Below are positions 17,618 to 28,031 of a stretch of DNA of 64,000 nucleotides, in pieces. Location of the stretch: NCBI RefSeq assembly GCF_006402735.1, contig NZ_CP017174.1, positions 2,731,001-2,795,000 on the forward strand, in the 5' to 3' direction. The number at the start of each line of letters is the position of its first letter. Within the stretch, counting starts at the first letter, position 1. The notes beneath the pieces are model-generated. The model was not told the origin of the DNA. It saw nothing but the letters and a program-made list of their open reading frames with translations, and did not search any database. The stretch comes from Myxococcus xanthus. GTDB lineage: Bacteria > Myxococcota > Myxococcia > Myxococcales > Myxococcaceae. Made by a program: the position numbers and the translations under genes.

Positions 17618-20600
17618 ATGCACAAGACTCACCTCGTTGGCGCGCGCACGCACAACCTGAAGGACCTGTCGGTCGACCTCTCGGAAGGAGAGTTCGTCTG
17701 TGTCACTGGCGTCTCTGGCGCCGGTAAGTCGAGCCTGGCGCTCGACACCCTGTATGCCGAGGGGCAGCGGCGCTTCGTGGAGAGCTTCAGCCCGTACGCC
17801 CGGCAGTTCCTCGAGCGGCTGGAGCGGCCGCCCATGGACGCCCTGGAGCCCGTGGCCGCGGGCGTGGCAGTGGACCGGCGCGCGCCCGTGAAGAGCTCGC
17901 GCTCCACGGTGGCCACGCTGGCGGACGTGGAGCCGTACCTGTCCGCGCTCTTCACCCGTGAAGCCGTGCCCGTCTGTGGCACCTGCGGCGTGGAGGCGGT
18001 GCGGACGGACGCGCGCGTGGCGGCGGCCGCGGCCATCCGCGAGCACACGGACGCGCAGGCCATCCTCACCTTCCCGCTGCGCATCCCCGACACGGCGGCC
18101 TTCCTGGACGCGCGAGCCCGGCTGCTGAAGGACGGCTACCACCGGCTGATGGTGCAGGGCGAGGTGAAGGAGCTGGAGTCGCTCCGTCCCGCCGAGGCGA
18201 CCGACCCGGCTGGAATCGCGCGCGTGGTGGTGGACCGGGTGAAGCTGACGAACGCGCAACTGTCGCGCGTGACGCAGGCCTTGGAGGACGCGTGGAACCG
18301 CGCGGACGGCGAGGCGCACCTCTTCGTCCCGGGCCAGAGTGTGCCCCAGCGGCTGCGGCGCGGGCTGGTGTGCCCCAAGTGCGCGCGGGAGTTCGAGGCC
18401 GCGCGGCCCGGCCTCTTCAGCTACCAGTCGCCGGTGGGCGCGTGCGCCGCGTGCCGTGGGTTCGGCCGCACCATTGGCATCGACTGGGGCAAGGTGATTC
18501 CCAACCCCGAGCTGAGCCTGTCCCAGGGGGCCATCCGTCCCTGGTCCGGGCAGTCCACCACGTGGGAGCGCGGCATGCTCCAGCGCTGGTGCAAGGCGCG
18601 GGGGATTCCGTGGGACAAGCCCTGGGGCCTGCTGACGCCCGAGCAGCGCGAGTCGGTGCTGGAGGGCGAGGGCGACTACGACGAGGGCCGCGCCTATCCG
18701 GGCGTGCGCGCGTGGTTCCGGTGGATGGAGGGCCGCACGTACAAGATGCACGTGCGCGTGCTGCTGGCGCGCTATCGCGCCTACACGTTGTGCGAGAGCT
18801 GTGGCGGCGGACGCCTCAACGCCCAGGCGCGTGCGTACCGCGTGGGCGGGCTGGATTTGCCGTCGTGGCACCACCTGGAGCTGACGGATGCGCTGGCGCG
18901 GCTGGACGCGCTGCGCACCACCACGGGGCAGGGTGAGCTGGCGCGGCGCGAACTGGCCGGGCGCCTGCGCTACCTCCAGCGGGTGGGCCTGGGCTACCTC
19001 ACGCTGGACCGCCCCGCGCGCACGCTGTCGGGCGGCGAGGCGCAGCGCGTGTCCCTGACGGCCGCGCTGGGCACGTCCCTCACCGGCGCGCTCTTCGTGT
19101 TGGATGAGCCCACCGTGGGCCTGCACCCGGGCGACGTGCCGCCGCTGACGGAGGCCATCGCGGAGCTGGCGGAGCGGGGCAACATCGCGCTGGTCATCGA
19201 GCATGACCCGCTGGTCATCCGCTCGGCGCACCGCGTGCTGGAGCTGGGGCCCGGGGCGGGGAAGCAGGGCGGGCGGCTGGTATTCGATGGCACGCCGGAG
19301 GCGCTGGCGAAGAAGCAGGACCTGCCCACGGGGCGGCTGCTGGCCGGTGTCGACGAGGTGACGCGCACGCCGCGCTCGCGCACCGGCGCGTTGGTGATTC
19401 GGGGCGCTCGCGAACACAACCTGAAAGACCTCACGGTGGAGGTGCCCCTGGGCGTGTTGTGCGCGGTGACGGGGCCCAGCGGCTCGGGCAAGAGCACGCT
19501 GATGGACGAGGTGCTGTACCGGCACCTGGCGCGGCGGCTGGGCGTGAAGGACGTGGAGGCGCCCGGCGCGGTGGACGCGGTGGAAGGCATGGAGGCGGTG
19601 ACGGCCATCACCCTGGTGGACCAGTCCCCGCTGGGGCGCACCTCGCGCGGCAACGCGGCCACGTACACCAAGGCGTGGGACCGGCTGCGCGAGCGCTTCG
19701 CCTCCGAGCCCGACGCGGAGGTGCGCGGCCTCACGGCGGCGCACTTCTCCTTCAACGTCGACAAGGGCCGCTGTGAGGCCTGCTCGGGCGAGGGCTACGA
19801 GACGGTGGAGATGCAGTTCCTCGCTGACGTGGCGCTGCTGTGCGCGGTGTGCCGTGGCCGGCGCTTCAAGGAAGAGGTGTTGGCTGTCCGCCACCAGGGC
19901 TTCAGCGTGGCCCAGGTGCTGGAGATGACGGTGGACGAAGTGCTCCAGCACTTCGGCGGCGACGCGGCGCTGAAGCGCACGCTGGGGCCGGTGGCGCGGC
20001 TGGGGTTGGGCTACCTGCCGCTGGGGCAGCCGTTGTCCACGCTGTCCGGCGGCGAGGCGCAGCGTTTGAAGCTGGCGCGGGCGCTGGCAAGTGAGGCGCA
20101 GGGGACGCTGTTCCTCATCGACGAGCCCAGCGCCGGCCTGCACGCGGAGGACGTGCGCCACGTCATCACCGCGCTGAATGCGCTCGTGGACTTCGGCGCG
20201 AGCGTGCTGGTGGTGGACCACGACGTGGCGGTGATGAAGGCCTCGGACTGGGTCATCGACCTGGGACCCGTGGGCGGCCGTGACGGTGGCCGGCTGGTCG
20301 CCGAAGGGACGCCGGAGGACGTGGCTCGCGGCAAGGGCGCCACCGCCCAGGCGCTGCGGGGCGAGCGCGAGCCGCTGGGCCGCGCGGTGAAGCTGCGCAA
20401 GCCGGGCAAGGGCGAGGTGCCCGCCATCGAGGTGGAGCACGCGCGCGAGCACAACCTCCACGACGTGTCGTGCCGCATCCCGTTGGGGAAGATGACCGTC
20501 GTCACCGGACCGAGCGGCTCGGGCAAGAGCTCGCTCGTCTTCGACGTGGTGTTCGCGGAGGGCCAGCGCCGCTTCCTGGAGACGCTGAGCCCGTACGCGC

Positions 20601-22921
20601 GGCAGTTCCTGCCCTCCATGCCGCGTCCGGATGTGGAGCGCATCAGCTCGCTGCCGCCGTCGGTGGCGCTGGAGCAGCGCACCTCGCGAGCGGGAGCCAC
20701 CAGCACCGTGGCCACCGTCACCGAGGTGGCACACTACCTGCGCCTGCTGTTCGCCAAGCTGGGCGAGCCGCACTGCCCGAATGACGACTCGCCCATCACC
20801 TCCATGTCGCCGGACGTGCTCTTCGCGCAGCTCACGGCGATGAAGGGCGAAGGCACGTTGCTGGCGCCCGCGGTGCGTTCCCGCAAGGGCACCTATCTCG
20901 ACATCTTCGCGGCGGCTGCGCGCGCGGGAATCTCGCGGGCCATCGTCGACGGGAAGCTCGCGTCCACGGATGACCCGCCGCGCCTGGCGAAGACGCGTGA
21001 GCACGACATCGACCTCGTCATGTACGAGGGCAAGCTGTCGAAGCTGGACCGCGACGTGTTCGAGAAGGCGCTGGGCTGGGGCCAGGGCGCGGTGAAGGTG
21101 GACGCTGGCAAGGGCGAGACGCTGCTGTCCACCGAGCGCACCTGCCCCAAGTGCGGCACCGCCGTGCCGGAGCTGGACCCGCGCTGGTTCTCCTTCAACA
21201 CGAAGCAGGGCCGCTGCGAGTCATGCGAGGGCACCGGCGTGCAGGGCGGCGCCGAGGCGATGGCCGAGGGCGAAGTCGCGCCGTGCCGCACGTGCGGTGG
21301 CAGCCGGCTGGCCCCCGTCCCCCGGGGCGTGCGGCTGGAGGGCGCGCGCTACCACGAGGTGGTGCAGCAGTCCGTGGCGTCCACGCTGACGCGGGTGCGC
21401 GGCTGGAAGTTCAAGGGGGACCGGGCGCTCCTGGGCGAGCCGTCCCGTCAGGAGCTGCTGCGCCGCATGGAGTTCCTGGAGCGCGTGGGCCTGGGCTACC
21501 TGTCCCTGGACCGCAACGCCGCCACGCTGTCGGGCGGGGAGATGCAGCGGCTTCGCCTGTCCGCGCAGCTGGGCGCGGGTCTCACCGGCGCCATGTACGT
21601 GCTGGATGAGCCCACGATTGGCCTGCACCCGCGCGACACACACCGGCTGCTGGACAACCTTCGCGCCCTGGTGGCCACGGGCTCCACGGTGCTGGTGGTG
21701 GAGCACGACTCGGACACCATCCGCGCGGCGGACCACCTGCTGGACCTGGGGCCCACGGGCGGCCGGGGCGGCGGGCACATCCTGGCGGAGGGGCCGCCGG
21801 ACGTGGTGCTGGAGAGTGATTCGCCGACCGCGCGGGCCTTGAAGGAGTCGCAGGTGCGGCCTCCCTCGGGCCGGGGCGAGGCGAAGCAGTGGATTGAGCT
21901 CAAGGGCGCGCGGGCCAACAACCTGAAGCGCGTGGACTTGCGGCTGCCGGTGGGGCGGCTCAACGTGGTGTCCGGCGTGTCGGGCTCCGGGAAGAGCACG
22001 CTGATTCGCCAGGTGCTGTACCCGGCGCTGCGCGAGAAGCTGGACCGCGTCACGGCGAAGCCCGGCCCCTTCACCTCGCTGCACGGGGCGGAGGCGGTGA
22101 AGCGCGTGCTGTCGGTGGACCAGTCCCCCATCGGCCGCACGCCGCGCTCGGTGCCGGCGACGTTCCTGGGCATCTGGGACGAGCTGCGCCGCGTGTTCGC
22201 GGCCACGCCCGAGGCGAAAATCAAGGGCTTCACGCCCACGCGCTTCTCCTTCAACTCGGCCAGTGGCGGCCGGTGCACCGCGTGCGACGGGCAGGGCGCC
22301 ATCTCCCATGAGATGTCCTTCCTCCCGGACGTGGTGACGCCGTGCGAGGCCTGCAACGGCGCGCGCTTCGACGCGGCCACGCTGGAGGTGCGCTACCACG
22401 GGCTCACCATTGGCGACGTGCTGCGCCTGTCCGCCGACGAGGCCAAGGAGGTCTTCAAGGCGCTGCCCCGCGTGGCCGCGCCGCTGGAGTGCCTGGCCGA
22501 CCTGGGCGTGGGCTACCTCCAACTCGGCCAGGGCTCCAACACCCTGTCCGGCGGTGAGGCCCAGCGCTTGAAGCTGGCGGCCGAGCTGACGGCCTCCGCC
22601 CGGCACGAGCCCACGCTGTACGTGCTGGACGAGCCCACCACCGGCCTGCACCTGGGCGACGTGGAGAAGCTCATCACCTTCATGGGCCGGCTGGTGGACC
22701 GCGGCGACACGTTGGTGGTCATCGAGCACCACCCGTCCGTGATTGGCGCCGCGGACCACGTGGTGGAGCTGGGGCCCGACGGTGGCGAGGCGGGAGGCCA
22801 CATCGTCGCGGAGGGCACGCCTCGCGAGGTGGCGAAGCAGAAGACGCCCACCGGCCGGGTGCTCAAGTCGCTCTTTTCGGGGGAGGACACACGCTCGCGT
22901 GCCGCGGCGCGGCGGGCGTGA
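17618..22921 (+). CDS. uvrA: tandem (double-length) UvrA excinuclease ATPase
   Basis: A 1767-residue protein consisting of two complete UvrA-like units in one chain. Four ABC ATPase modules have Walker A motifs at about residues 31 (GVSGAGKSS), 619 (GPSGSGKST), 964 (GPSGSGKSS) and 1453 (GVSGSGKST), each paired with an LSGGE signature and a DEP Walker B. Zinc-finger CxxC pairs occur in both halves (CPKC/CAAC, CEAC/CAVC, CPKC/CESC, CTAC/CEAC). Ordinary UvrA is about 940 residues and works as a dimer in damage recognition; this would be a covalent dimer. ATG at 17618; homology begins at once ([13 protein letters not shown]). Whether it serves nucleotide excision repair or a UvrA2-like drug tolerance role is open. 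Confidence 0.93.
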   Translation: MHKTHLVGARTHNLKDLSVDLSEGEFVCVTGVSGAGKSSLALDTLYAEGQRRFVESFSPYARQFLERLERPPMDALEPVAAGVAVDRRAPVKSSRSTVATLADVEPYLSALFTREAVPVCGTCGVEAVRTDARVAAAAAIREHTDAQAILTFPLRIPDTAAFLDARARLLKDGYHRLMVQGEVKELESLRPAEATDPAGIARVVVDRVKLTNAQLSRVTQALEDAWNRADGEAHLFVPGQSVPQRLRRGLVCPKCAREFEAARPGLFSYQSPVGACAACRGFGRTIGIDWGKVIPNPELSLSQGAIRPWSGQSTTWERGMLQRWCKARGIPWDKPWGLLTPEQRESVLEGEGDYDEGRAYPGVRAWFRWMEGRTYKMHVRVLLARYRAYTLCESCGGGRLNAQARAYRVGGLDLPSWHHLELTDALARLDALRTTTGQGELARRELAGRLRYLQRVGLGYLTLDRPARTLSGGEAQRVSLTAALGTSLTGALFVLDEPTVGLHPGDVPPLTEAIAELAERGNIALVIEHDPLVIRSAHRVLELGPGAGKQGGRLVFDGTPEALAKKQDLPTGRLLAGVDEVTRTPRSRTGALVIRGAREHNLKDLTVEVPLGVLCAVTGPSGSGKSTLMDEVLYRHLARRLGVKDVEAPGAVDAVEGMEAVTAITLVDQSPLGRTSRGNAATYTKAWDRLRERFASEPDAEVRGLTAAHFSFNVDKGRCEACSGEGYETVEMQFLADVALLCAVCRGRRFKEEVLAVRHQGFSVAQVLEMTVDEVLQHFGGDAALKRTLGPVARLGLGYLPLGQPLSTLSGGEAQRLKLARALASEAQGTLFLIDEPSAGLHAEDVRHVITALNALVDFGASVLVVDHDVAVMKASDWVIDLGPVGGRDGGRLVAEGTPEDVARGKGATAQALRGEREPLGRAVKLRKPGKGEVPAIEVEHAREHNLHDVSCRIPLGKMTVVTGPSGSGKSSLVFDVVFAEGQRRFLETLSPYARQFLPSMPRPDVERISSLPPSVALEQRTSRAGATSTVATVTEVAHYLRLLFAKLGEPHCPNDDSPITSMSPDVLFAQLTAMKGEGTLLAPAVRSRKGTYLDIFAAAARAGISRAIVDGKLASTDDPPRLAKTREHDIDLVMYEGKLSKLDRDVFEKALGWGQGAVKVDAGKGETLLSTERTCPKCGTAVPELDPRWFSFNTKQGRCESCEGTGVQGGAEAMAEGEVAPCRTCGGSRLAPVPRGVRLEGARYHEVVQQSVASTLTRVRGWKFKGDRALLGEPSRQELLRRMEFLERVGLGYLSLDRNAATLSGGEMQRLRLSAQLGAGLTGAMYVLDEPTIGLHPRDTHRLLDNLRALVATGSTVLVVEHDSDTIRAADHLLDLGPTGGRGGGHILAEGPPDVVLESDSPTARALKESQVRPPSGRGEAKQWIELKGARANNLKRVDLRLPVGRLNVVSGVSGSGKSTLIRQVLYPALREKLDRVTAKPGPFTSLHGAEAVKRVLSVDQSPIGRTPRSVPATFLGIWDELRRVFAATPEAKIKGFTPTRFSFNSASGGRCTACDGQGAISHEMSFLPDVVTPCEACNGARFDAATLEVRYHGLTIGDVLRLSADEAKEVFKALPRVAAPLECLADLGVGYLQLGQGSNTLSGGEAQRLKLAAELTASARHEPTLYVLDEPTTGLHLGDVEKLITFMGRLVDRGDTLVVIEHHPSVIGAADHVVELGPDGGEAGGHIVAEGTPREVAKQKTPTGRVLKSLFSGEDTRSRAAARRA

Positions 22922-22956
22922 AACGGGCGGGGGACTGGGGCATCCTGGGGAGCGGC

Positions 22957-23547
22957 ATGAAAACCCTCCCCCTTTTGACCCTGGCCTCGGCGCTGGCTTT
23001 CACCCCGGCGCTCGCCGCTGCGCCGAAGCCTCCTCCCCCCGCGAAGTCCGAACCCACGAGCGAGAAGAAGCCCATGTCCTTCCATCAACTCTCCGCCAAC
23101 CGGCTCGACGGCAAGCCGGAGAAGCTGTCCGGCTACCAGGGCAAGGTCGTCCTGGTGGTGAACACCGCGTCGGAATGTGGCTACACGCCGCAGTACGCGG
23201 GCCTGGAGAAACTCCACCAGGAATACAAGGACAAGGGCCTGGTGGTGGTGGGCTTCCCGTCCAATGACTTCGGCGGCCAGGAGCCGGGCTCGTCGGAGGA
23301 GATCAAGAAGTTCTGTGAGCTCCGCTACAAGGTCACCTTCCCCATGTTCGAGAAGGTGAAGACGAAGGGGGACGGCCAGTCGCCCGTCTACGCGTTCCTG
23401 GCGCAGCACCACCCCGCGCCCAAGTGGAACTTCCACAAGTACGTGGTGGGCAAGGACGGCCAGGTGAAGGCCGGCTTCCCCAGCGCGGTGACGCCGGACA
23501 GCGCCGAGCTGAAGGCAGCCATCGACAGCGCGCTCGCGCAGCCATAG
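22957..23547 (+). CDS. glutathione peroxidase with signal peptide
   Basis: A 196-residue thiol peroxidase of the glutathione peroxidase family that reduces hydroperoxides. A signal peptide (LPLLTLASALAFTPALAAA) and a proline-rich linker precede the domain, so it is exported. The peroxidatic cysteine is in VVNTASECGYTPQYAGLEKL, the active-site Gln in FGGQEPGSSEEI and the Trp-Asn pair in PKWNFHKYVV. The usual FPCNQF is FPSNDF, so the second family cysteine is replaced by serine, which affects thioredoxin-type recycling. ATG at 22957 with GGGGAG upstream, 35 bases behind uvrA; co-transcription is likely. Confidence 0.9.
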   Translation: MKTLPLLTLASALAFTPALAAAPKPPPPAKSEPTSEKKPMSFHQLSANRLDGKPEKLSGYQGKVVLVVNTASECGYTPQYAGLEKLHQEYKDKGLVVVGFPSNDFGGQEPGSSEEIKKFCELRYKVTFPMFEKVKTKGDGQSPVYAFLAQHHPAPKWNFHKYVVGKDGQVKAGFPSAVTPDSAELKAAIDSALAQP

Positions 23548-23611
23548 TCCCTGAAAGGGCGCGTGGGGGCTGGCCCTCTGGTCCCCGCCCTGGTGGCATG
23601 CGGCCGTGGCT

Positions 23612-23631
23612 GGCGCCCTGGCATGGGCGCC
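23612..23631 (+). terminator. candidate terminator behind the peroxidase
   Basis: GGCGCCC (23612-23618) and GGGCGCC (23625-23631) form a perfect 7-bp stem with a TGGCAT loop in the gap before the DUF5996 gene. No T-run follows. Confidence 0.4.
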
Positions 23632-23677
23632 GGTGGGGGCTCACCCTGAATGCCGACTCGGCTTGAAGGGAGGCCCC

Positions 23678-24652
23678 ATGGACACCCGGGACACGGCGTG
23701 GCCGCCGCTGCCGCTGGAGGCGTGGAAGGACACCTACGCCACGTTGCACCGGTACACGCAGGTCATCGGCAAGGTGAAGCTGGCACTGACGCCGCCGCAG
23801 AACCACTGGTGGAACGTCGCGTTCCGCGTGACGGCGCGGGGCATGACGACGGGGCTCATTCCCTTCGGAAATGGCGCCTTCGAGGTGGACTTCGACTTCC
23901 GCTCGCACGAGCTGCACGTGCACGCCAACCGTGGGCCGTCCCGGGTGATGGCGCTGGAGCCCCGGCCCGTCGCGGAGTTCTACCGGGACGTCATGGCGAC
24001 GCTGCGCTCCATGGGCATCGAGGTGCGCATCTGGGAGCAGCCCGTCGAGATTCCCGACGACACCACGCCCTTCGGTGAGGACTGGCACCACGCCAGCTAT
24101 GACGGTGAAGCCGTGGAGCGCTGGTGGCGGGCGCTGCTGCAGGCCACGCTCGTCTTCGAGGACTTCCGCGCGCGCTTCACCGGCAAGTGCAGCCCGGTGC
24201 ACTTCTTCTGGGGAAGCTTCGACCTGGCGGTGACGCGCTTCTCCGGCCGGCCCGCGCCTGCGCGCCCCGGGGCGGACCCCATCACCCAGGAGGCCTACTG
24301 CGAGGAGGTCAGCAGCGCGGGCTTCTGGCCCGGCATGCAGGCCACCGGCGGCGCGGCCTTCTACAGCTACGCGGTCCCGGAGCCGGAGGGCTTCGCGCGC
24401 GCCAGCGTGCGCCCGGCCCAGGCCCGGTACGACGCCAACATCAAGGAGTACCTGTTGGCGTACGACGACGTGCGGCGCGCGGAGGACCCGAAGGCGTACC
24501 TGCTCGACTTCCTCCAGAGCACCTACGAGGCCTGCGCGGACCTGGGCGGCTGGGAGCGGGAGCGCCTGGAGCGGCCGCTCATCGTCCCGGAGTCCCTGCG
24601 CGCGGCCCGCGTCGTTGAGGAGGGGACGGTCGCCGAGCAGCCCGCGCCTTGA
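23678..24652 (+). CDS. DUF5996 family protein
   Basis: A 324-residue protein of the DUF5996 family. Recognisable blocks are WPPLPLEAWKDTYATLHRYT with GKVKLAL, PPQNHWWNVAF, TTGLIPFGNGAFEVDFDF, and in the second half KCSPVHFFWGSFDLAVTRFSGR and the Glu-rich EAYCEEVSSAGFWPG. Soluble, no signal peptide. The family is widespread and uncharacterised; it has been noted only as a conserved domain. ATG at 23678 follows GGGAGG at good spacing. It stands as a single gene. Confidence 0.85.
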   Translation: MDTRDTAWPPLPLEAWKDTYATLHRYTQVIGKVKLALTPPQNHWWNVAFRVTARGMTTGLIPFGNGAFEVDFDFRSHELHVHANRGPSRVMALEPRPVAEFYRDVMATLRSMGIEVRIWEQPVEIPDDTTPFGEDWHHASYDGEAVERWWRALLQATLVFEDFRARFTGKCSPVHFFWGSFDLAVTRFSGRPAPARPGADPITQEAYCEEVSSAGFWPGMQATGGAAFYSYAVPEPEGFARASVRPAQARYDANIKEYLLAYDDVRRAEDPKAYLLDFLQSTYEACADLGGWERERLERPLIVPESLRAARVVEEGTVAEQPAP

Positions 24653-24708
24653 AGCCCGGCCTCGCGGAGGCGCGTCGCCGCGAGGCCGGTGTGCGAAAAG
24701 GACCTTCC

Positions 24709-25290
24709 TCACTTCGCCTTGGGCGGGAAGCGCTCCAGCACGTCCTTCACGGACTCATCCAGCCGCTTCTGCTGCTTCTCCGCGCTGGCGTTCTCGTCCA
24801 GCTCCGCCTGGGCCGTGCCGCGCCAGACGAGCTGCTTGGACTGCGGGTCGACGATGTCGAGGATGAGCGAGCCTTCCTCGTACTCACGCAGCTCCGTCTC
24901 CGGCATGGTGACGGCGCCGCCCGCGAAGAAGGGGTCCGTGAAGGGACCGCCCCAGGGATAGCCGTAGTAGGCGTCCACCGTCTCCGCCTTCAGCGCGTTG
25001 TGGATGGCGCCGTGCCAGCCGATGAGGAAGTCCGGGTTGGCGGTGGACTCCACCTTCCGGTAGCCGCGCGCCAGCAGGTAGCGGTCCACTGTCTGCTCGA
25101 CGCGCGCGCCGACGATGGGGTTGTAGACGCGGTCGTCCTTGCCCGTGGGCTGTGGGAGCCAGGCATAGGTGCGGTACCCCTCCAGCTTCTGCGTGGCGGA
25201 AGGGTCATAGTTGGTGTTCACGTCGATGCTGGAGCACGCGGCGAAAGCCAGCGCCAGCAGCGGTGGGGCGATTCGGGTCAGCAGCCGCAA
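24709..25290 (-). CDS. DUF4136 family lipoprotein
   Basis: A 193-residue protein of the DUF4136 family. The start is chosen at TTG 25290 because AGGAGG lies five bases upstream and the sequence then opens with a lipoprotein lead (LTRIAPPLLALAFAACSS). The mature part has the family pattern DVNTNYDPSATQKLEGYRTYAW, RVEQTVDRYLLARGYRKV, PDFLIGWHGAI and SLILDIVDPQSKQLVWRGTA. Predicted to be anchored in the cell envelope; function unknown. A longer frame upstream lacks a leader and is unlikely. Confidence 0.83.
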   Translation of the reverse strand: MRLLTRIAPPLLALAFAACSSIDVNTNYDPSATQKLEGYRTYAWLPQPTGKDDRVYNPIVGARVEQTVDRYLLARGYRKVESTANPDFLIGWHGAIHNALKAETVDAYYGYPWGGPFTDPFFAGGAVTMPETELREYEEGSLILDIVDPQSKQLVWRGTAQAELDENASAEKQQKRLDESVKDVLERFPPKAK

Positions 25291-25560
25291 GGAAGCCTCC
25301 TCGGTGGCGGCGCGGTGCGCGCCGTTGCCTCCCTGACGGTAGGCACGGCATGACGAGGCCCCCTCGGGCTGGATGCCCGGTCCTCCCCGGCCGTAGTGCG
25401 AGTCCACTGCCCTGCGGGAGGGGTGCCAACCCGTTCAACGCGCACGGCGATATGAGGGGCACACCCGGTGCGTTCTCAGGGGTGCCCTCCGTGAGCCAGG
25501 CCCCGGGCTCGGGGGCCATGCTCCATCCGTCTTCCCCAGGGGAATGCCGAGAACATCGTC

Positions 25561-26151
25561 ATGCGCTCACGCCTTTCGACGTGGGTGACGGCCGGGCTCC
25601 TGTTGGGAGCCTGCGGTTGCGCCGTCATGCCCGAGACCCGCCAGCAGCTGGTGGAGACCACCAGCGGCAATGCCATCTACAAGCTGCCGCCGGACGCCCT
25701 GGTGGCGACGGCACGACGCCTGCTCGTGGAGCAGAAGTACGAGCTGCTCCCCAGCTCGGACCCGCTCTACGTCCACACTACCTGGCGCATCCGGGGCAAT
25801 ACGGACCTGGGCGCCAACTGGTCCCGCCTCTTCGTGCAGGTCCATCCGCTGTCGGATGGCCGCTCCGTGGTGCGGGCCTACCGGATGGACTACACCACCA
25901 ACGGGCGCGCGCCCTCGCATCCGAGCATGGGCGCCGGTAATCGGGACGCGAAGCTGGGGGAAGGAGCGGCGGCGGCCTCCGTCGCGGGGGAGCCCCTGTC
26001 GCCGACGAGGCCCGTCGTGCGCCGCGCCACGGATATCGAATGGGAGGTGCTGTCGCGTGTGGAGCCCCGGCTCGCCGCCCACCTCGAGGCCCGCGCGGAG
26101 TCGTACCTGGCCACCGGTAGGAAGGACCCGAGCGAGCCCACCGAGGAGTGA
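25561..26151 (+). CDS. outer-membrane lipoprotein of unknown function
   Basis: A 196-residue predicted lipoprotein: leader MRSRLSTWVTAGLLLGAC with a classical LGAC lipobox (a second Cys follows at +2). The body contains ALVATARRLLVEQKYELLPSSDP, a common pattern of envelope lipoproteins with an alpha/beta fold, then a strand-rich part (VHTTWRIRGNT, SVVRAYRMDYTT) and a helical C-terminus. I do not recognise a named family. It is divergent from the DUF4136 lipoprotein (270-bp gap) and convergent with the sigma-factor operon. Confidence 0.75.
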   Translation: MRSRLSTWVTAGLLLGACGCAVMPETRQQLVETTSGNAIYKLPPDALVATARRLLVEQKYELLPSSDPLYVHTTWRIRGNTDLGANWSRLFVQVHPLSDGRSVVRAYRMDYTTNGRAPSHPSMGAGNRDAKLGEGAAAASVAGEPLSPTRPVVRRATDIEWEVLSRVEPRLAAHLEARAESYLATGRKDPSEPTEE

Positions 26152-26179
26152 ACTCGCCGACAGGCCCCGCGCCCCCGCG

Positions 26180-26701
26180 TCAGTGCATGCCGCCGTCGTA
26201 TCCGCTGCGCCCCAACGAGTCCTTCCCGGGCTCCCGCTTCATCTTCTGGCGGCCCTCGCTGCGCGCCAGGGCGAGCGCGAGCCGGGCGCGCTTCTCCTGT
26301 GGCAGTGTCTTCGCCAGCGCCAGGTACAGCTCCTTGTCGAGCGCCGCGATGCGCTCGCGTGCCTCGAAGGCTCCCAGCGCCGCCGCGTCCACCTGTGCCA
26401 GGGCCTCACTGTCGCCTCGCGACGCCCGGTGGAGGATGCGCGCCGCTTCACGCACCTGCTTGCGCAGCGGGCGGCGGCGCTCGTCGAAGCGCTGAAGCGT
26501 CTCCTCCAGCTTCAGCGCCTGCGCGTTGTCCAGGTCCAGGATGTCCGACAGCTCCAGCACCTGCCGCAGCCGATGCCGCTGCTCCGCGCGCTCCAGCCGT
26601 TCCTCGGCGCGGGCCTCGCGCCCGGTGGGCGTGGCCACCGCCACCCAGGGCAGCAGGGCCAGCATCATCACCGCCATCCGCGTTCGCACCCTCGTCGTCA
26701 C
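26180..26701 (-). CDS. exported helical protein of the sigma-factor operon (Spy/CpxP-like build)
   Basis: A 173-residue protein. The GTG at 26701 overlaps the stop of the anti-sigma gene (GTGA) and has GGGAG upstream; an in-frame ATG at 26677 is an alternative. A signal peptide (MAVMMLALLPWVAVA) leads to an entirely helical, highly charged mature part with LELSDILDLDNAQALKLEETL and KELYLALAKTLPQEKRARL, like periplasmic metal/stress sensors of the Spy, CpxP or ZraP kind. It lacks the LTxxQ repeats that define them, so membership is not proven. As third gene of the operon it may sense envelope stress or feed back on the sigma factor. Confidence 0.68.
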   Translation of the reverse strand: MTTRVRTRMAVMMLALLPWVAVATPTGREARAEERLERAEQRHRLRQVLELSDILDLDNAQALKLEETLQRFDERRRPLRKQVREAARILHRASRGDSEALAQVDAAALGAFEARERIAALDKELYLALAKTLPQEKRARLALALARSEGRQKMKREPGKDSLGRSGYDGGMH

Positions 26702-27219
26702 AGCGTCTCTCCCACATCGAAGTCGAACTCTTCGTCCCAGCCCTCGGAGTCCTCGAGCCGCACCGCGTCCAGCGGCTCCAGCCCCGCCCAGGCCTCGATG
26801 GCGGCCATCGTCTCCGCGTCCAGTTCCTCGACGTCGGTGGCGGGCGCCGCCGTCGCCGTCACCGGGGCCTCCGGTCCCAGACCTGGCAGCCGCCACGCGC
26901 CGGGCACCAGCAGCACCAACGTCACCGCCGCGGCGGTGGCCACCAGCGCGCCTAGCGTCTTCAAGCCCAGACCCTGGCGCCGGGCGCCGCGCCGCCACTC
27001 CGACAGCGTGCGCCGGGGCAGCTCCTGGAGCTCCGTCTTCTCCTGGGGCGACAGCGCGGGCAGCGCCACCAGCGAGAGCAGCTCCATGGATGCCGCGAGC
27101 GCCTGCCGGCACCCCTCGCAGCCCTCCATGTGCTGGATGAGCCCAAGCGCCTCGTCATCCTCCAACGCCCCCGCGGCGTGCAGGTCCAGCCGCTCTTCCT
27201 GGTCAGGGCACGCAGCCAT
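26698..27219 (-). CDS. zinc-finger anti-sigma factor (membrane-bound)
   Basis: A 173-residue anti-sigma factor. The N-terminal domain carries the ZAS zinc motif, with a histidine in GLIQHMEGCEGC and the HxxxCxxC spacing (about residues 30-37). A single membrane helix (TLGALVATAAAVTLVLLVPGAW) separates it from an acidic C-terminal part ending DEEFDFDVGETL, predicted to be periplasmic. Such proteins hold an ECF sigma factor inactive. Its ATG overlaps the sigma-factor stop codon (TGATG), so translation is coupled. Confidence 0.85.
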   Translation of the reverse strand: MAACPDQEERLDLHAAGALEDDEALGLIQHMEGCEGCRQALAASMELLSLVALPALSPQEKTELQELPRRTLSEWRRGARRQGLGLKTLGALVATAAAVTLVLLVPGAWRLPGLGPEAPVTATAAPATDVEELDAETMAAIEAWAGLEPLDAVRLEDSEGWDEEFDFDVGETL

Positions 27220-27860
27220 CAGTGCTTCTCCTCGGGCGCGCCCACCCGCGCCTTGAGGCGCTTCATCGCATGGTGGAACTGCACCTTCGCATTGTTCTCC
27301 GTGATGCCGAGCGTCTCGGCGATGTCCTTGAACGCCAGCCCGCCGTCCACGCGCAGCGTCAGCACCTCGCGCTGGCGGCGGGGCAGGGCGAGCACCTCGG
27401 CGCGAACCTGCCGTTCGCGCTCGGCCCGCTCCAGCCGGTCCTGCGCGGACTCCGACGGGTCCTCCACCACGTCGTCCGGCCCGGAGGCCACCAGCACCGG
27501 GCGCCACCGCTGACCCTGACGGGCGTGGTTCTTCGCCAGGTTGAGCGCGATGCGCACCAACCAGGCCCGGAAGGGCGCCGGTCCCGACGGCGTGAAGCGC
27601 GCGAAGACGCGGCGCGAGGCCTCCAACGCGCGCAGGAAGGCGCTCTGCACCAGGTCCGCCGCGTCCTCCGGGCGCGTCACGTAGCGGCGCACCAGCGAGA
27701 AGACGAGCGAGCGATGCCGCATCACCAGCACCTCGAAGGCCGCCGGCTCACCCTCCAGGAATGCGCGGCAGAGCGCCTCGTCCGGCGCACGCTCCAGGCC
27801 CGCCCGGGCCATGCGCGCGGGCAGGGACACGACCCGGCCGCCTGTCTCCCTGATGCTCAC
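27219..27860 (-). CDS. ECF-subfamily RNA polymerase sigma factor
   Basis: A 213-residue sigma-70-family factor of the extracytoplasmic-function group. Region 2 is at about residues 25-100, with FEVLVMRHRSLVFSLVRRYV, ARPEDAADLVQ-like TRPEDAADLVQSAFLRAL and WLVRIALNLAKNHARQ; region 4 is at the C-terminus, with ALPRRQREVLTLRVDGGLAF, the helix-turn-helix IAETLGITENNAKVQFHHAM. The GTG at 27860 has GGAG five to six bases upstream. First gene of an operon with its anti-sigma factor and an exported protein, which suggests envelope-stress control, probably autoregulated. Confidence 0.9.
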   Translation of the reverse strand: MSIRETGGRVVSLPARMARAGLERAPDEALCRAFLEGEPAAFEVLVMRHRSLVFSLVRRYVTRPEDAADLVQSAFLRALEASRRVFARFTPSGPAPFRAWLVRIALNLAKNHARQGQRWRPVLVASGPDDVVEDPSESAQDRLERAERERQVRAEVLALPRRQREVLTLRVDGGLAFKDIAETLGITENNAKVQFHHAMKRLKARVGAPEEKH

Positions 27861-28031
27861 GTGGCTCCAACCCCGGACGGAGATAAAGGTTAATTTTGGC
27901 CGATTTCCGACAGTGATTTCTGGTTGTCCCTGAGTTTCAAGGTGTTGAGTCAGGAAACGTGCCTTCCCGAGTTGATGGCGGGCAGGCCGCGCGGGGACAA
28001 TGGGCGGGCGGTTGCTACCTGGGACGGGGGC

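Noticed and set aside
16787..21004. A 1405-codon open frame on the reverse strand opposite uvrA
   Set aside because: It is low-complexity, rich in His, Arg and Gln, has no domain, and lies opposite a complete UvrA. Long antisense frames are normal at this GC content.
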